Shown in pieces: positions 27,101 through 36,049 of a DNA stretch of 64,000 nt (position 1 is its first letter; every line of letters begins with the position of its first letter). Where the stretch lies: NCBI RefSeq assembly GCF_001667265.1, contig NZ_LZHW01000001.1, positions 1-64,000 of the forward strand, given 5' to 3'. The translations under genes and the position numbers were made by a program. The stretch comes from Mycobacterium sp. ACS4331. Its GTDB lineage: Bacteria; Actinomycetota; Actinomycetes; Mycobacteriales; Mycobacteriaceae. Below the pieces are notes generated by a model that searched no databases, was not told where the DNA came from, and saw only the letters and a program-made list of their open reading frames with translations.

Positions 27101-28642
27101 GGTGAGGATCGGGGTCGTCGTGAAGGAGGCCGTCACCAGGCGCTCGTGCAGGCTGTGCCAGCGCTTGGTGGTGTCGTCCCACACCTCGAGTCGGGTTCCG
27201 CGCAGCAGGCCCTCGAAATGGAACTGCTGTCGGGTCTGGCCCGTCCCGGGCTGCTCGATCACGGGGGTCAGGGCCTCACTCTTGGCGATCTGCTGCTGCA
27301 GGCGATCAGATCGCTGCAGTTCGGCGATCGCGAATCCGGTGCCGCGCAGGCCGGCCGGTGCGAACGACCCGGGATCGCCGTTGAGCTCGACCGCCAGGGC
27401 ACGGACTGTGCTGCGGCACAACTGCTCCACACCGAGGCCGCCGGCGTCGGGATCGAGGTCCATCACGCGGAAGCGCTGGGCGTCGCCCACCAGCATGCGC
27501 CCCGACTTCCACCGACTGCTGTCCTTGGCGACGGCGAGCAGGCGGTCGCCCTCGGCGATGCACAACGTCTCCGGCGACAGATACTTCACGATGTCGGTCA
27601 CGCCGGGAAACTCGATCTCGCACCAGATCCGGGTCGTCCGCCGCAGCACATCGAGGTCATCGACCTTGACGTCGACGACGATGCCAAGCGTGCGGGCCAG
27701 CGCGGGCACGTTGCAGGCCGACGCGACGCGTTCATGGAAATCGGGGACGGGGTGCGGGGTGCGTGCAATCCGGGCCTGGGCCTGGGCCTGGGCCTGGGCG
27801 TCGTCGGGATCGGGGTCGGGATCGGGCTGTGCCTGCTCTTCGGGTCGGTGGAAATAGCGCTGGGCCCGGTGCAGATCGACCAGCATGGCCAGGGTCGCGT
27901 CCTCGCCGATCTGATCGGGGTGCTCGACGTAGAAGTCGAGCAGCGCGGTGATGTCGGCATCGACGGCATTCGCATCGTCGCGGCCGAGCAGCATCTCGAT
28001 CGGGGATCGCCACGGCGCCTCTGGGATCTGGGCCGCCTCGAGGGCGGGACCGATGGGCACATCGGGTCGCGGTTTGACCGGGTGGACAGCGCGGCGGGCG
28101 GCGTCGGCCCGCTCAGTGCCCAGGCGTTCGCGGCGGTTCCGACGGCTTCGGTCGTAGTGCTCGAGCTCCGATATCGCCGCGCCGGCGGCCTCGGCGCCCC
28201 TGAACACCCGCAGCACATCGGCGGCCAGGGGGTTGCCGATCACTCGTGGCCGATCGATCGGTGACGACAACGCGGCGGCGTTGTGCACGTCGAGAGCGTG
28301 GTCGGGCATGCGGTGGGCGGGGAAGCTGTTCCAGGTGGCGGTCGCGGGTTTGGGTTCGGGATAGGCGGCCACGTGGGTGTCGGGGGGAAATGCAGTCTGC
28401 CAATGGGATTGACTGGCCCTGCCCACCAGGGGAGTGCACGGGATGGTGGTGCCGCCGGCTTCCGCGGAGCGCAGTGTGATGGTGGCGTTCTGGAGTGTCT
28501 TGACCCAGTTCACCATCGCGGGGTAATCGTTCAGCGTGCCGCCGTCGCCGAGTCGGTGTGAGATGAACAGCGAGACGTGATGGTCGTCGTGCGGGTTGGT
28601 CGAGTACGGCAGGACCGTCGCCATCAGACGGGTGGTGGCCAT
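24125..28642 (-). CDS. Giant uncharacterised protein, second gene of the propeller/LysM pair
   Basis: 1505 aa; I do not recognise a named domain. The N-terminus (ATVLPYSTNPHDDHHVSLFI) has no signal peptide. A Pro-Asp/Ala-Gln low-complexity linker at residues ~271-291 separates an N-terminal ~270-residue part from the rest. Downstream are beta-rich, Ig-like stretches such as YGRRYSFRIAGVDLAGNSVP and SGVRIWLDRPWYSSGDGEML. No transmembrane helices are evident. The ATG is two bases after the stop of the upstream giant gene, and its AGGAG lies inside that gene's last codons, so the two are translationally coupled. Composition and codon use look mycobacterial. The role is unknown. It may bind or scaffold the partner. 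Confidence 0.85.
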   Translation of the reverse strand: MATTRLMATVLPYSTNPHDDHHVSLFISHRLGDGGTLNDYPAMVNWVKTLQNATITLRSAEAGGTTIPCTPLVGRASQSHWQTAFPPDTHVAAYPEPKPATATWNSFPAHRMPDHALDVHNAAALSSPIDRPRVIGNPLAADVLRVFRGAEAAGAAISELEHYDRSRRNRRERLGTERADAARRAVHPVKPRPDVPIGPALEAAQIPEAPWRSPIEMLLGRDDANAVDADITALLDFYVEHPDQIGEDATLAMLVDLHRAQRYFHRPEEQAQPDPDPDPDDAQAQAQAQARIARTPHPVPDFHERVASACNVPALARTLGIVVDVKVDDLDVLRRTTRIWCEIEFPGVTDIVKYLSPETLCIAEGDRLLAVAKDSSRWKSGRMLVGDAQRFRVMDLDPDAGGLGVEQLCRSTVRALAVELNGDPGSFAPAGLRGTGFAIAELQRSDRLQQQIAKSEALTPVIEQPGTGQTRQQFHFEGLLRGTRLEVWDDTTKRWHSLHERLVTASFTTTPILTDVEDPGLLQNPPLSRVPGNPNYPYYVHEVLAGWDGWSLSAPRPGKLVIHNDATQDEPGRERLTDTAESTESPGLWVRSRVKAGSLPALRYGRRYSFRIAGVDLAGNSVPLDSVPPALADQPLIDMAAAHLDSLRAEASAREQSGVLTALRPSLRPTVSDGTGVRADIERATASVVEKAESLRPHPQWDDVDLGALATLFADAGDPNVVTVPRLFLRWDPIPAPTLVPRSAYTTGESVQRLVIRTGMDSGPGLCERHIVPPKGSELEAEQDGRLDEFMRTGQVAKAYATALKERGTLYHKEIQDLNDPDRTIPQPGIKLLSMPDVTDPLTLEQIQHPENPPKAGQYVVHDVDNLVLPHLPDPMAHGVALVFHAAGADHRLSSPRVLQTVTVPYAGSWPSLTPYRLVLHAAKTLDARVDGNVIHVGLPPGEQVSVKYATTLDAEHLQKMGPWRFHPVHDPSVPASDRRILEQAALDGWMWWLTPDEELRLVHATARPAIAPRISRLRAEPRAPYIVTAELDGVLDVHGSSTDRVELRAAWTEPVDDPSAPDPGTRTIGEIVVDHRIDEHERYSLLTNRERATQVGTRRTDVPIRPAIHILPDTKARAVTYRLHGSSRYREFFEADELPGPDDTLSAGNEVEVNIPSSAPPAPPVVHDVIPMFLWEQTTEPEHPFAVRRVRRSGVRIWLDRPWYSSGDGEMLAIITTGDPALISGGPEKVSLWARDPIVASPAFANAYEVPVLSAWQQRAVQLQLAPESLPGRPTRHVVVTPPPSANPEDQDKMVNAYAYTPEFHRGRGMWFVDVVLESRGAAWPFLRLAVARYQPNSVPGMEFSEIVTTDFVQLPPERIGTLSRPDGQSVRITVTGSAAVTNDPRIDVPPPTPGHDALMQLLPKSHEVIATVQTRNLVSGSDIDWVSGVPVPCLLSGVDETSFTATWTAELDLVPPQILGTPPGSDDLRVQVEEFENLSADPAPGETGVSTTRRLVYADHFYV
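27772..27798. repeat. Hexanucleotide tandem repeat inside the giant gene
   Basis: GGGCCT is repeated 4.5 times. On the coding strand it specifies an Ala-Gln dipeptide run next to Pro-Asp dipeptides. The length is a multiple of six, so gain or loss of units would keep the frame and change only linker length. A candidate for strain-to-strain variation. Confidence 0.85.
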
Positions 28643-28644
28643 GC

Positions 28645-31600
28645 TCAGGCTCCTATCGCGAATGCGGAGTAGTAGGTGTCCCAGAGGTTCTGCCCGCCTT
28701 CATCGGGCGGCATGATGTCCTTCAGCGTGGGGTCGCCGCGTGACCCGGCGAGTTTTCGTTCACACGTGATCTCCACCGAGGCCGAGAAGAGCGCGACCTC
28801 GATCTCGACGGTCAGGCTCGCGCGGCCGATCAGCTTGCCCGTGCCGAAGTCGTAGCGCAGTGACAGCTCCAACGTGATTGACGCCGAGGCGATGCCGAGC
28901 ACCTCGACTTCGCCGCGGATCCGGAAGTAGCCGGTCAGCTGCCCCTTCTTGTCCTCAAGGCGCAGGTACACCCCGATCATCACCGACACCGATCCGGATG
29001 CCACACCGAGGTCGACGCTCAGTGACGCGCCGGCCTCCAGTCCCATCTCGAGCAGCACCAGGCCCATGGGCGACAACCGGATTCCCACCCAGCCGCCTCC
29101 GCCGATCGCCAGGACCGTCAGCCGGAACGGTGCCTCCTTGGTGCAGAAGAAGAACCCGACCGTGACGGCTTCGCCGAGGAACGGGATGCGGCAGTCCGCA
29201 CCGAGTGCGATGTTCTCCAACGAGAACACCCCGATCGCGATGCTGGGCAGGGCGAGGCTGAAACCCGCGGTGGCGCCCTCCCCGGTGATGTCGACGAACG
29301 GGGGATCGGAGAACCCGTCCAGCGGGATGGCCTGCCGTAACCGCTCGACGAACTCGAGGACGCCGACGAACTTCAGATTGTCGAACTGCACGTCGACTTC
29401 GGGCTTGGCACCCGTGACGGTGCGGAAGGCGATGTGGCGGAAGGTCACCGCCATCAGAGCATCGGTCCCCGGCGGAAGCTGCAGTTTGAAGTTGGGCAGT
29501 TTGGCGTCGATGATCGACTGCGGCGCACCGTCGGGTCCCGTGCCCAGTTCCACCGAGATCGGCAACCGCGGGTCGGGGTCCTGGGGTACGAAGAATCTCT
29601 GGGTGTCGGGTTTGTCGGCCGGCCAACCTGTGATCTTGGCGTTCCACACGTACTTGACGGTGTGGTTCTCGGTGACCAGCTTGGGTGCGTCGTCGAGGCC
29701 GGCCTTGAGCAGGATGGTCTTGAGGTCGAACAACCCGAACAGCTTGGGCAGCGCGCTGCCCAGGAATTTGCCGGGGTCGAAGGTGCCTGTGGTGATGTCG
29801 TCGCCGCCGGATTCGCCCCGGTCGCCGACCGCGCCGAGTCGGCGGGACAGTGCTTGGACCGACACGCTCGGTTCGACGAAGCCGCCGCCCCGGTCGGCGG
29901 CGCCGGCGAAGTCGAGCTTGGTCTCCTGCAGGAGCCTCAGATACAGCTGAGCCGGGTCACCGGCTGGAAACCCCTTCTCGACATACGGTTTGCGGTACTG
30001 CACCAGTGACGGTCCGCCGCCGCGGTTCAACGCGGCCAGCGCGGGGATCTCGATCGAGGCCCGCTTGAGCTCGGGGGTGCTGGTCTTGACTTCCGCGTTG
30101 CCGGTGAACTCGATCCACTGCGTCCGCGAGGTGGTGTCCCCGGATGTCGTGCTGGGCGCGAAGGCGATCTCGGCGCCGCCGGCGTCGATCGGATGGTGCT
30201 TCTTGACCACCTCCTCGATCCACGTGTCGAGGGCTTTGGTGTGCACGGGCGGTTGCACCGGATCGGCATTCGGATCGGGGATCGGAACGGCCACCAGGGG
30301 TGTCACCAAGGTGACGGCCCGACCCTCGTGGTCGATTCCGGTGATCTTCCATTGGTAGGCCGCGGACTTCACAGTCGGAACGAAGGGCGCCGGTGGCGGG
30401 TCCGCGGGGGTGTCGATGTCCGTCGAGACGACGGGGTCGATGGTGACACTCGTGAACGGGAAGGCGTTGAGCACCGGGTGGTCCTGGACCCCGGGTTGGC
30501 CCGTCACCCGGATGCCGGTGTAGTCGCGGGTGTGTTCGCGCAGCACGATGAAGAAGCGCTGAAACAGGTTCGCCGCCGGATTGCCGTCCGCCAGCCTGAT
30601 CTTGCGTTCGGTGATCTTGATCAGGGTCGCGCGGTGGCCGAACGGGAACAGGTAGATCGGGCGTTCCACGCGGACGTATTGGTCGCGGCCCATCACGGCC
30701 TGGTGCATGTATGCCGACGGGTTGGCCGCCCAGCGTCCCACCCAGTCGATCCAGGCCCCGAGTGCGCTGAGGTAGAGCCGCTTGACATTGAGCGGGTCGG
30801 GTTCTGTTCGCCGGGGGTCGGCGGTCACCCGGACGATGTCCGCGCGGTCGGTATTCTTCAGCGATCCGGTGAAGCCTGGCGTGTCGAGTTGTTCGGGATC
30901 GCGGTGCCACACCGCGCGCACGGTGCGCAGCGTGGCGTCCTTCTCGTCGACGTCGACGAACTCACCGTTCTCGTCGACCGTGCGGACCCCGAGTCGGGTG
31001 TGCCACAACCCAACCCGGGCCGGATCCGTCGGTGCGGCCTCGGCTTCGGAGGCGTGGGTGAAACCGCCGTACTTGTGATTCGGGGAGACGATCAGCCGGT
31101 ACGGCGCCTCGACCGCGGTCTGGTCGGCGGCCGGCGCGGTCGGGGCGCCCTGGGCGTCTCCGGGCCGTGGGTCGGTCGCGGTGACGCGGGGGATCGCCAA
31201 CGTGGGCACCCGCAGCCCCAGGGCGGTCAGGGCTTCGAGGACACCGGCGACCGTGTAGGGGATCTCGGTGCCTTCGGGAAGCTCGAACACCACCCGAGAA
31301 TCGTTGGCGGCCCGCGCCTTCGCGACTTGCGGAGGGTTGGTGGGCGGAGAGGCCTGGGTGGCCTCCTCGAAGATGTTCTGCACTCCGAAGCGCACGATCA
31401 GGTGCGCGTCGTCCTCGGCGGCGATCAGTCGTGATCCGGCTGGCGGCGGTTCGATGCCGGGGATGGTCAGCTTCTGGCCCGGCGTGATCGCATGCGGATT
31501 GCTCAGATGATTGGCCGCGGCGATCAGGCGGTACCTGTTCGGGTCTCCGTAGAACCGTTGGGCGATGTCCCACAGCGTGTCTCCGGACTTCACCACGTAG

Positions 31601-32952
31601 GTCTGCGGCGGCGGCGCCGGTGCCGGCTTCGGCGGCAGGACCAGGATGTCGCCGGGATGTATGACGTAGGGGTCCGCGAGATGGTTGGCGGCCGCGATCA
31701 GCGTGTACAGGAACGGATTTCCATAATGAGCTTCGGCGATGTCCCACAGCGTCTCCCCGCGCACGACGGTGTGCTCGACCGTGGGGGCCGCGGGGGTCCC
31801 GCCGACGAGTTGGCAGCCGATCGCGGTGCATGCCAGGTCCAGCAGATCGGCGGGGCGCAGCAGACGGAACTCGTGGGGCAGGGAGACGTCGTCGCGGATC
31901 GCCATGTGCACCGACCCGTCCGGCGCGATCCACCACACCTCGGTGGTCGACTTGGTCCTGGCCAGCCCGGTGAGGCCGCCGAAGATCGACGCGCTGCCCG
32001 GGCCGGCGACAGGGGCTGGATAGCGCTGCCATCCCGTGCCCGCGCGCCACGTCGCGCCGTCGACCGCGCCGTCGGGGCGCACCCACAGCGCGTCCATGGT
32101 GCCGGCACCGCGTCTGACGACGGTGATGCCGCTGGCGGTGGAGGCGCTGCCGTTCACCGCCACCGGTTCGGGCTCCAATGTCCACTGGCCGCCGTCGACC
32201 CAGTGCGCCCAGCGCACCGCGCCCTGCGGCGAGATCCACAGCACATCCATGCTGTTCTCCGTGCGTGACACGGCGTCGAGGCAATGGGATTGGGCCGCAC
32301 TGCCATTGGGGGCTACCGGGGCGCCGTACCTCCGCCAGCCCTTGCCGTCGTCGTACCAGAAGGCACCCTCGACCGAGCCCTGTGGACCGACCCACCAGAT
32401 CTCCATGTTTTCGGGAGATCGTGAGACTGCCGCGACACCACCCTGTTTGGCGGCCGCACCGAACCCGGTCACCGGGTAGCGATGCCATGTCGAATCGGCC
32501 TGGTACCAGTAGGCGCCCTGCACCGAACCGTCGAGGCCGACCCACCAGATCTCCATGCTCTCGGGAATCCGGGACACCGCGGCGATGCCGCTGGAGGTGG
32601 ACGCGGCACCCGGTCCCGCGACGGGGTCGTGATAGGCGCGCCAGTTCTCACCGTCGTCGTACCAGTACGCCCCCTCCACGGAGCCGAGGGGGCTGATCCA
32701 CCACAACTCCATGCTGTCGGCGATGCGGGAGAGGGCGGCGATGCCACTCGAGGATGCGTTGCTCACCCTGCTCGGGACCCCGTAGGGGCGCCAGCCCTGG
32801 CCGTCGTCGTACCAGAAGGCGCCCCGGATCGCGGGATTCGGCGCGAACCACCAGGCTTCCATGTTGGTGGCGAACCGCGAGACGGCGGTGATGTCGCTGG
32901 CGGTGTCGGCGGCCGACGGTCCCTGGACTTGGTGGTGGACCCAAAGCGGCAT
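28645..32952 (-). CDS. Giant beta-propeller-lectin / LysM protein, first gene of the pair
   Basis: 1435 aa. Residues ~1-355 hold seven repeats of ~50 residues with the pattern SRxxxxMExWWxxPxGSVxGAxWYDDGxxW (Trp pairs near 34, 84, 137, 187, 239, 290 and 340). This matches the seven-bladed PLL-type lectin propeller (DUF346 repeats). Two LysM domains follow at ~393-440 and ~451-498 ([31 protein letters not shown]), which bind N-acetylglucosamine polymers. The remaining ~930 residues have no known domain and end in a glycine-rich beta region ([20 protein letters not shown]). No signal peptide. The ATG at 32952 has GGGGAGG six bases upstream; longer frames are rejected. Probably a carbohydrate-binding surface or structural protein. 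Confidence 0.9.
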   Translation of the reverse strand: MPLWVHHQVQGPSAADTASDITAVSRFATNMEAWWFAPNPAIRGAFWYDDGQGWRPYGVPSRVSNASSSGIAALSRIADSMELWWISPLGSVEGAYWYDDGENWRAYHDPVAGPGAASTSSGIAAVSRIPESMEIWWVGLDGSVQGAYWYQADSTWHRYPVTGFGAAAKQGGVAAVSRSPENMEIWWVGPQGSVEGAFWYDDGKGWRRYGAPVAPNGSAAQSHCLDAVSRTENSMDVLWISPQGAVRWAHWVDGGQWTLEPEPVAVNGSASTASGITVVRRGAGTMDALWVRPDGAVDGATWRAGTGWQRYPAPVAGPGSASIFGGLTGLARTKSTTEVWWIAPDGSVHMAIRDDVSLPHEFRLLRPADLLDLACTAIGCQLVGGTPAAPTVEHTVVRGETLWDIAEAHYGNPFLYTLIAAANHLADPYVIHPGDILVLPPKPAPAPPPQTYVVKSGDTLWDIAQRFYGDPNRYRLIAAANHLSNPHAITPGQKLTIPGIEPPPAGSRLIAAEDDAHLIVRFGVQNIFEEATQASPPTNPPQVAKARAANDSRVVFELPEGTEIPYTVAGVLEALTALGLRVPTLAIPRVTATDPRPGDAQGAPTAPAADQTAVEAPYRLIVSPNHKYGGFTHASEAEAAPTDPARVGLWHTRLGVRTVDENGEFVDVDEKDATLRTVRAVWHRDPEQLDTPGFTGSLKNTDRADIVRVTADPRRTEPDPLNVKRLYLSALGAWIDWVGRWAANPSAYMHQAVMGRDQYVRVERPIYLFPFGHRATLIKITERKIRLADGNPAANLFQRFFIVLREHTRDYTGIRVTGQPGVQDHPVLNAFPFTSVTIDPVVSTDIDTPADPPPAPFVPTVKSAAYQWKITGIDHEGRAVTLVTPLVAVPIPDPNADPVQPPVHTKALDTWIEEVVKKHHPIDAGGAEIAFAPSTTSGDTTSRTQWIEFTGNAEVKTSTPELKRASIEIPALAALNRGGGPSLVQYRKPYVEKGFPAGDPAQLYLRLLQETKLDFAGAADRGGGFVEPSVSVQALSRRLGAVGDRGESGGDDITTGTFDPGKFLGSALPKLFGLFDLKTILLKAGLDDAPKLVTENHTVKYVWNAKITGWPADKPDTQRFFVPQDPDPRLPISVELGTGPDGAPQSIIDAKLPNFKLQLPPGTDALMAVTFRHIAFRTVTGAKPEVDVQFDNLKFVGVLEFVERLRQAIPLDGFSDPPFVDITGEGATAGFSLALPSIAIGVFSLENIALGADCRIPFLGEAVTVGFFFCTKEAPFRLTVLAIGGGGWVGIRLSPMGLVLLEMGLEAGASLSVDLGVASGSVSVMIGVYLRLEDKKGQLTGYFRIRGEVEVLGIASASITLELSLRYDFGTGKLIGRASLTVEIEVALFSASVEITCERKLAGSRGDPTLKDIMPPDEGGQNLWDTYYSAFAIGA

Positions 32953-33035
32953 GATCGGCCTCCCCCTGCAGTGATGCGCGAAGCGTCCCCGTGCTCCGGG
33001 CGGACTCAGGCTGGCACGGCGCCGACGTGGCGGGC

Positions 33036-33152
33036 GCGAGTAACCGACTACTCGTACCCGCGTGCGTCGTGGGCCCGTGGGTGCGCCGCGCCGCCTGGGT
33101 GAACTTGGCGGCCGGGGATTCGAGCCAACCGGATATGCGAGTACCCGACTAC
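33036..33152. promoter_or_regulatory. Repeated 16-nt motif in the divergent promoter region
   Basis: GCGAGTAACCGACTAC at 33036-33051 and GCGAGTACCCGACTAC at 33137-33152 differ at one base and have the same orientation. The first is part of a palindrome, CGAGTA / TACTCG (33037-33042, 33049-33054). They lie in the 269-nt gap between the giant gene pair (minus strand) and small secreted gene B (plus strand), so one regulator could control both. Confidence 0.55.
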
Positions 33153-33221
33153 GTGCGCCCGCGGAGGCCGCCGGTGACACGCTCGTCACCGAATGGAAAC
33201 ACGCATGAAAGGTGGGGGGCG

Positions 33222-33479
33222 ATGTTCAGGGACTTCGGCATCAAACCTGTCGTTGCCGGCGCTCTGGCGCTGGCTGGCCTCGGACTGGCCGCGCCGGCGC
33301 TGGTGGACAGCGTCGGCTCGGACACAGGGTCCGAGTCGACGGTGATCGGTGTGAGCGCACCGACGTACGAGTTCGACGACTTTGGGGAACTGCACAACCG
33401 CGGCCCCCGCGCCGGCGTCAACGGGCCGGGTTTTGCCCCTGAGCGTCCGATCGTCGGACCGGCTTCCGACGGGCGTTGA
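33222..33479 (+). CDS. Small secreted protein B, paralog of the protein at 23857
   Basis: 85 aa. Signal peptide core [18 protein letters not shown], then a mature part with [17 protein letters not shown] and [20 protein letters not shown]. Aligned to secreted protein A, most residues of the mature part agree while the signal peptides differ, which suggests selection on the secreted form. AGGTGGGGGG directly before the ATG is a strong ribosome binding site. The gene is divergent from the giant gene pair and shares its intergenic region. Function unknown; co-occurrence suggests a role with the propeller/LysM protein. Confidence 0.8.
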   Translation: MFRDFGIKPVVAGALALAGLGLAAPALVDSVGSDTGSESTVIGVSAPTYEFDDFGELHNRGPRAGVNGPGFAPERPIVGPASDGR

Positions 33480-33502
33480 GGCGCCGTCCTGTGCGGGGCA
33501 CT

Positions 33503-33640
33503 CCGGGGAGCTGGGGTGCCCCTTTCAATTGCCCGGCTCTGAGCGATTTCCGGTATCACCACGAGGCGGCTGGGCCGCCCCGCATTTCGGCGCCACCCCA
33601 GAATTCGCTCGAAGCCGGGCAATTGAGTGGCACACCCCGG
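33503..33640. repeat. Large imperfect palindrome (~138 nt)
   Basis: Arms of about 39 nt (33511-33549 and 33601-33640) share CAATTGCCCGGCT and GAGCGA blocks with a handful of mismatches. A smaller hairpin GGCGGC / GCCGCC sits in the middle. It fills the gap between secreted gene B and the convergent threonine aldolase-like gene. The size exceeds normal terminators and suggests a repetitive palindromic element or a miniature mobile sequence. Confidence 0.65.
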
Positions 33641-33676
33641 ACGTGTCGGGCAGCCGCCGTCCCACGTTCGGGGGAG

Positions 33677-34708
33677 TCAGCGCCCGCGCAGCACGTCCAA
33701 CACCGCGTCGACGTCGGCGTCCGTGGTCGCCCATGAGCACACGAACCGGTACACCGGTGCCAGCGCATCGGGTTGGTGAATCGCGAACCGCGCGCGGACG
33801 GCGGCCAGGGCCTGCGGATCGAGCTTGACGAACACCTCGTTGGCCTCCGTCGCGGTGGCCAAGGACAGCCCCAGCTCGGCCAGTCCCGCACTGAGCCGGG
33901 CGGCCATCGCGTTCGCATGCGCGGCACTGCGCAGCCACACTCCGTCGGACAGCATCGCCGCGAACTGCGCCGACACATAGCGGTGCTTGCTCGCCAGATG
34001 CCCGATCTGCTTCTGCACGAAAGCGATTCCCTCGAACCGCTCGGGCCTGCGGACCAGCAGCGCGTCACCGAACAGCATGCCGTTCTTGGTGCCGCCGACC
34101 GTGACGATGTCGGCGTCCCCGATCGCTTCGGCCGGTGAGACGCCCAACGCCGCAATCGCATTGGCGATCCGGGCACCGTCGACGTGCACCAGCAGATCCA
34201 GTGCGTGCGCGTGGTCGATGAACGCCGACAGCTGCGTGGCCGGCCAGACCCGGCCGTTCTCGGTGGACTGCGTGACGGTGACGATGCGCGGCTGGGAATG
34301 GTGCACCTCGCCCCGGCGTGCGACGCGGGCGTCGAGTTCGGTGGCGGCGATGATGCCGTCGTCGCTGGGCAGCCTGGTCAACTGCGCGCCGGACAGCCGC
34401 ACCGGTCCACCGGCCTCGTCGAGCAGGGAGTGCGCGACGTCGCTGCACAGGATCTCCTGCCACGGCCTGACGGCGGCGGTCAGCGCGATGACGTTGGCAG
34501 CGGTGCCGGTGAACGCGAACAGCACCTCGGCGTCCGGGGATGCGAAAACGTCGCGCAGCACGTCCGCGGCGTGCGAGGTGATCGGGTCGTTGCCGTACGA
34601 AGCGGCGTACCCGTCGTTGGCCGTCGCGAGCGCCTCGAGTGCGCGCGGATGTGCGGGCGCAGCGTTGTCCGAGGCGAACGCGGAGGAGGGACCCACGCTC
34701 GCCATCAT
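33677..34708 (-). CDS. Threonine aldolase-like PLP enzyme (beta-eliminating lyase family)
   Basis: 343 aa, the usual size for low-specificity L-threonine aldolase, which splits threonine or allo-threonine into glycine and acetaldehyde. Visible are FAFTGTAANVIAL (phosphate binding), the HVDGARIANAIAALG segment with the PLP-contacting Asp, and the Schiff-base lysine in TVGGTKNGMLFGDA. Two ATG codons open the frame; either may be used. It is followed upstream on the same strand by an MFS gene with a 27-nt gap, so co-transcription from the MFS promoter is possible. Confidence 0.88.
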   Translation of the reverse strand: MMASVGPSSAFASDNAAPAHPRALEALATANDGYAASYGNDPITSHAADVLRDVFASPDAEVLFAFTGTAANVIALTAAVRPWQEILCSDVAHSLLDEAGGPVRLSGAQLTRLPSDDGIIAATELDARVARRGEVHHSQPRIVTVTQSTENGRVWPATQLSAFIDHAHALDLLVHVDGARIANAIAALGVSPAEAIGDADIVTVGGTKNGMLFGDALLVRRPERFEGIAFVQKQIGHLASKHRYVSAQFAAMLSDGVWLRSAAHANAMAARLSAGLAELGLSLATATEANEVFVKLDPQALAAVRARFAIHQPDALAPVYRFVCSWATTDADVDAVLDVLRGR

Positions 34709-34735
34709 GTCACCGCCCGGTTCCTGGCGCGTGGG

Positions 34736-35965
34736 TCAGCGGACCGCCGCGAGCTCTGCCGAGGCAGAAGCGGTGCTGCTGTCGCGGTGGCGGGTGCAGG
34801 TGAGCAGCACCGCGGCGGCCAGCACCGCGGCGGTGAACATCACGATGCTCATGGGCAGGGCGCTGGCGTCACCGGCCAGGCCGACCAGGGGAGTGGTGGC
34901 CGCACCGAAGGTGTACTGCAGGAAACCGAGCACGGCCGAACCGGTGCCGGCGGTCTCGCGAACCTGCTCGATCGCCAGGGTGGTCGCGTTGGCGAAGGTG
35001 AAGCCGACGGTGCCCATGAAGCAGGCCATCAACGCGATCGTCAGCCACGGGATGACCTGTCCGACGGTGACATTGAGCAGCTGCACGGCGGTGACCACCA
35101 CCATGGTGCTCACGCCGCCGATCAGCAGCCTGCGCGGCGCGATGGACTTGACCAGCCGGGCCGAGAGCGTGCCGGAGGCCGCGATCGCCAGCGCGCACGC
35201 CCCGAAGGTCAGCGAGTACGCCCGAGGCGAAAAGCCCAGGATGTTCTGCAGGATGAACGGCGAGGCCGAGATGTAGGCGAACATCGCCGACGCCGTCAGG
35301 CCCAGAGTCAGTGTGTAGCCGAGGTAGCGGCGATTGCCCAGCACGCCGCGCATGCCGTCGGCCAGTGATCGCAGGCCGCCCGGGCGGCGGTGCTCGACGG
35401 GCAGTGACTCGTGGGCGAAGAACGCCGCACCGGCCAGCATCAGCAGGTTCATCGCGGCCAGCGCGGCGAAGACCGCCCGCCACCCCCAGCCCGCGACGAT
35501 GACACCGCCGAGGACCGGCGCGGTGATCGGGGCGAGCACACCGATGACCATCATGACCGCGAACAGCCTGGCCGCGGCCGCGCCCTTGGCCCGGTCGGCG
35601 ATGATCGCGCGGGCGATGACGACACCCGCGGCGCCGGTGAAGCCCTGCACGAAGCGCAGGGCGATCAGGACCTCGATCGACGGGGCGAAGATGCACAGCA
35701 CGCTGGTGATCAGGCATGCCACCGTGCCGATCAGCAGTGGCCTGCGGCGGCCGAACTGATCCGAGAGCGGGCCGATCACCAGTTGGCCCACGGCAAGGCC
35801 GATCAGGAATGCCGTCAGCGTCAGCTGGATCATCGGCGCCGTGGTGTGGAACTCGGCGGCCATGTCGGGGAAGGCCGACAGGTACATGTCGATCGAAAAG
35901 GGGGTGACCGCCGTGAGGAGGGCGAGCACGGCGATGAGCATCGCCGACGGGGGTGGGGGAGTCAT
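34736..35965 (-). CDS. Bcr/CflA-type MFS drug efflux transporter
   Basis: 409 aa with about 12 hydrophobic helices. The N-terminal half has the Bcr/CflA signature (TPFSIDMYLSAFPDMAAEF, then GQLVIGPLSDQFGRRRPLLI, motif A between helices 2 and 3). ALRFVQGFTGAAGVVIARAI is the conserved R in helix 4. Proton-driven export of drugs such as chloramphenicol-type compounds is typical of the family, though the substrate cannot be read from sequence. It is divergent from a MarR regulator across an AT-rich 84-bp gap with an inverted repeat, a standard efflux-regulator arrangement. Confidence 0.9.
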   Translation of the reverse strand: MTPPPPSAMLIAVLALLTAVTPFSIDMYLSAFPDMAAEFHTTAPMIQLTLTAFLIGLAVGQLVIGPLSDQFGRRRPLLIGTVACLITSVLCIFAPSIEVLIALRFVQGFTGAAGVVIARAIIADRAKGAAAARLFAVMMVIGVLAPITAPVLGGVIVAGWGWRAVFAALAAMNLLMLAGAAFFAHESLPVEHRRPGGLRSLADGMRGVLGNRRYLGYTLTLGLTASAMFAYISASPFILQNILGFSPRAYSLTFGACALAIAASGTLSARLVKSIAPRRLLIGGVSTMVVVTAVQLLNVTVGQVIPWLTIALMACFMGTVGFTFANATTLAIEQVRETAGTGSAVLGFLQYTFGAATTPLVGLAGDASALPMSIVMFTAAVLAAAVLLTCTRHRDSSTASASAELAAVR

Positions 35966-35985
35966 TCATTCCTTGCGCGACTGAG

Positions 35986-36007
35986 AACTATGTATAAAAA
36001 TATAGTT
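35986..36007. promoter_or_regulatory. AT-rich inverted repeat between MFS and MarR genes
   Basis: AACTAT (35986-35991) and ATAGTT (36002-36007) form 6-bp arms with a 10-bp AT-only spacer. The whole segment 35986-36027 is strikingly AT-rich for this genome. It probably contains the promoter(s) and the operator bound by the adjacent MarR protein. Confidence 0.6.
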
Positions 36008-36049
36008 ATTGTGAAATATGTATGTCAAGATCGCGGATATGCTCGCGTG

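Noticed and set aside
24125..32952. Contractile injection system or phage tail locus (suggested by LysM in a giant protein)
   Set aside because: No sheath, tube, baseplate or AAA+ ATPase genes are nearby; neighbours are a beta-lactamase-like gene and an aldolase.
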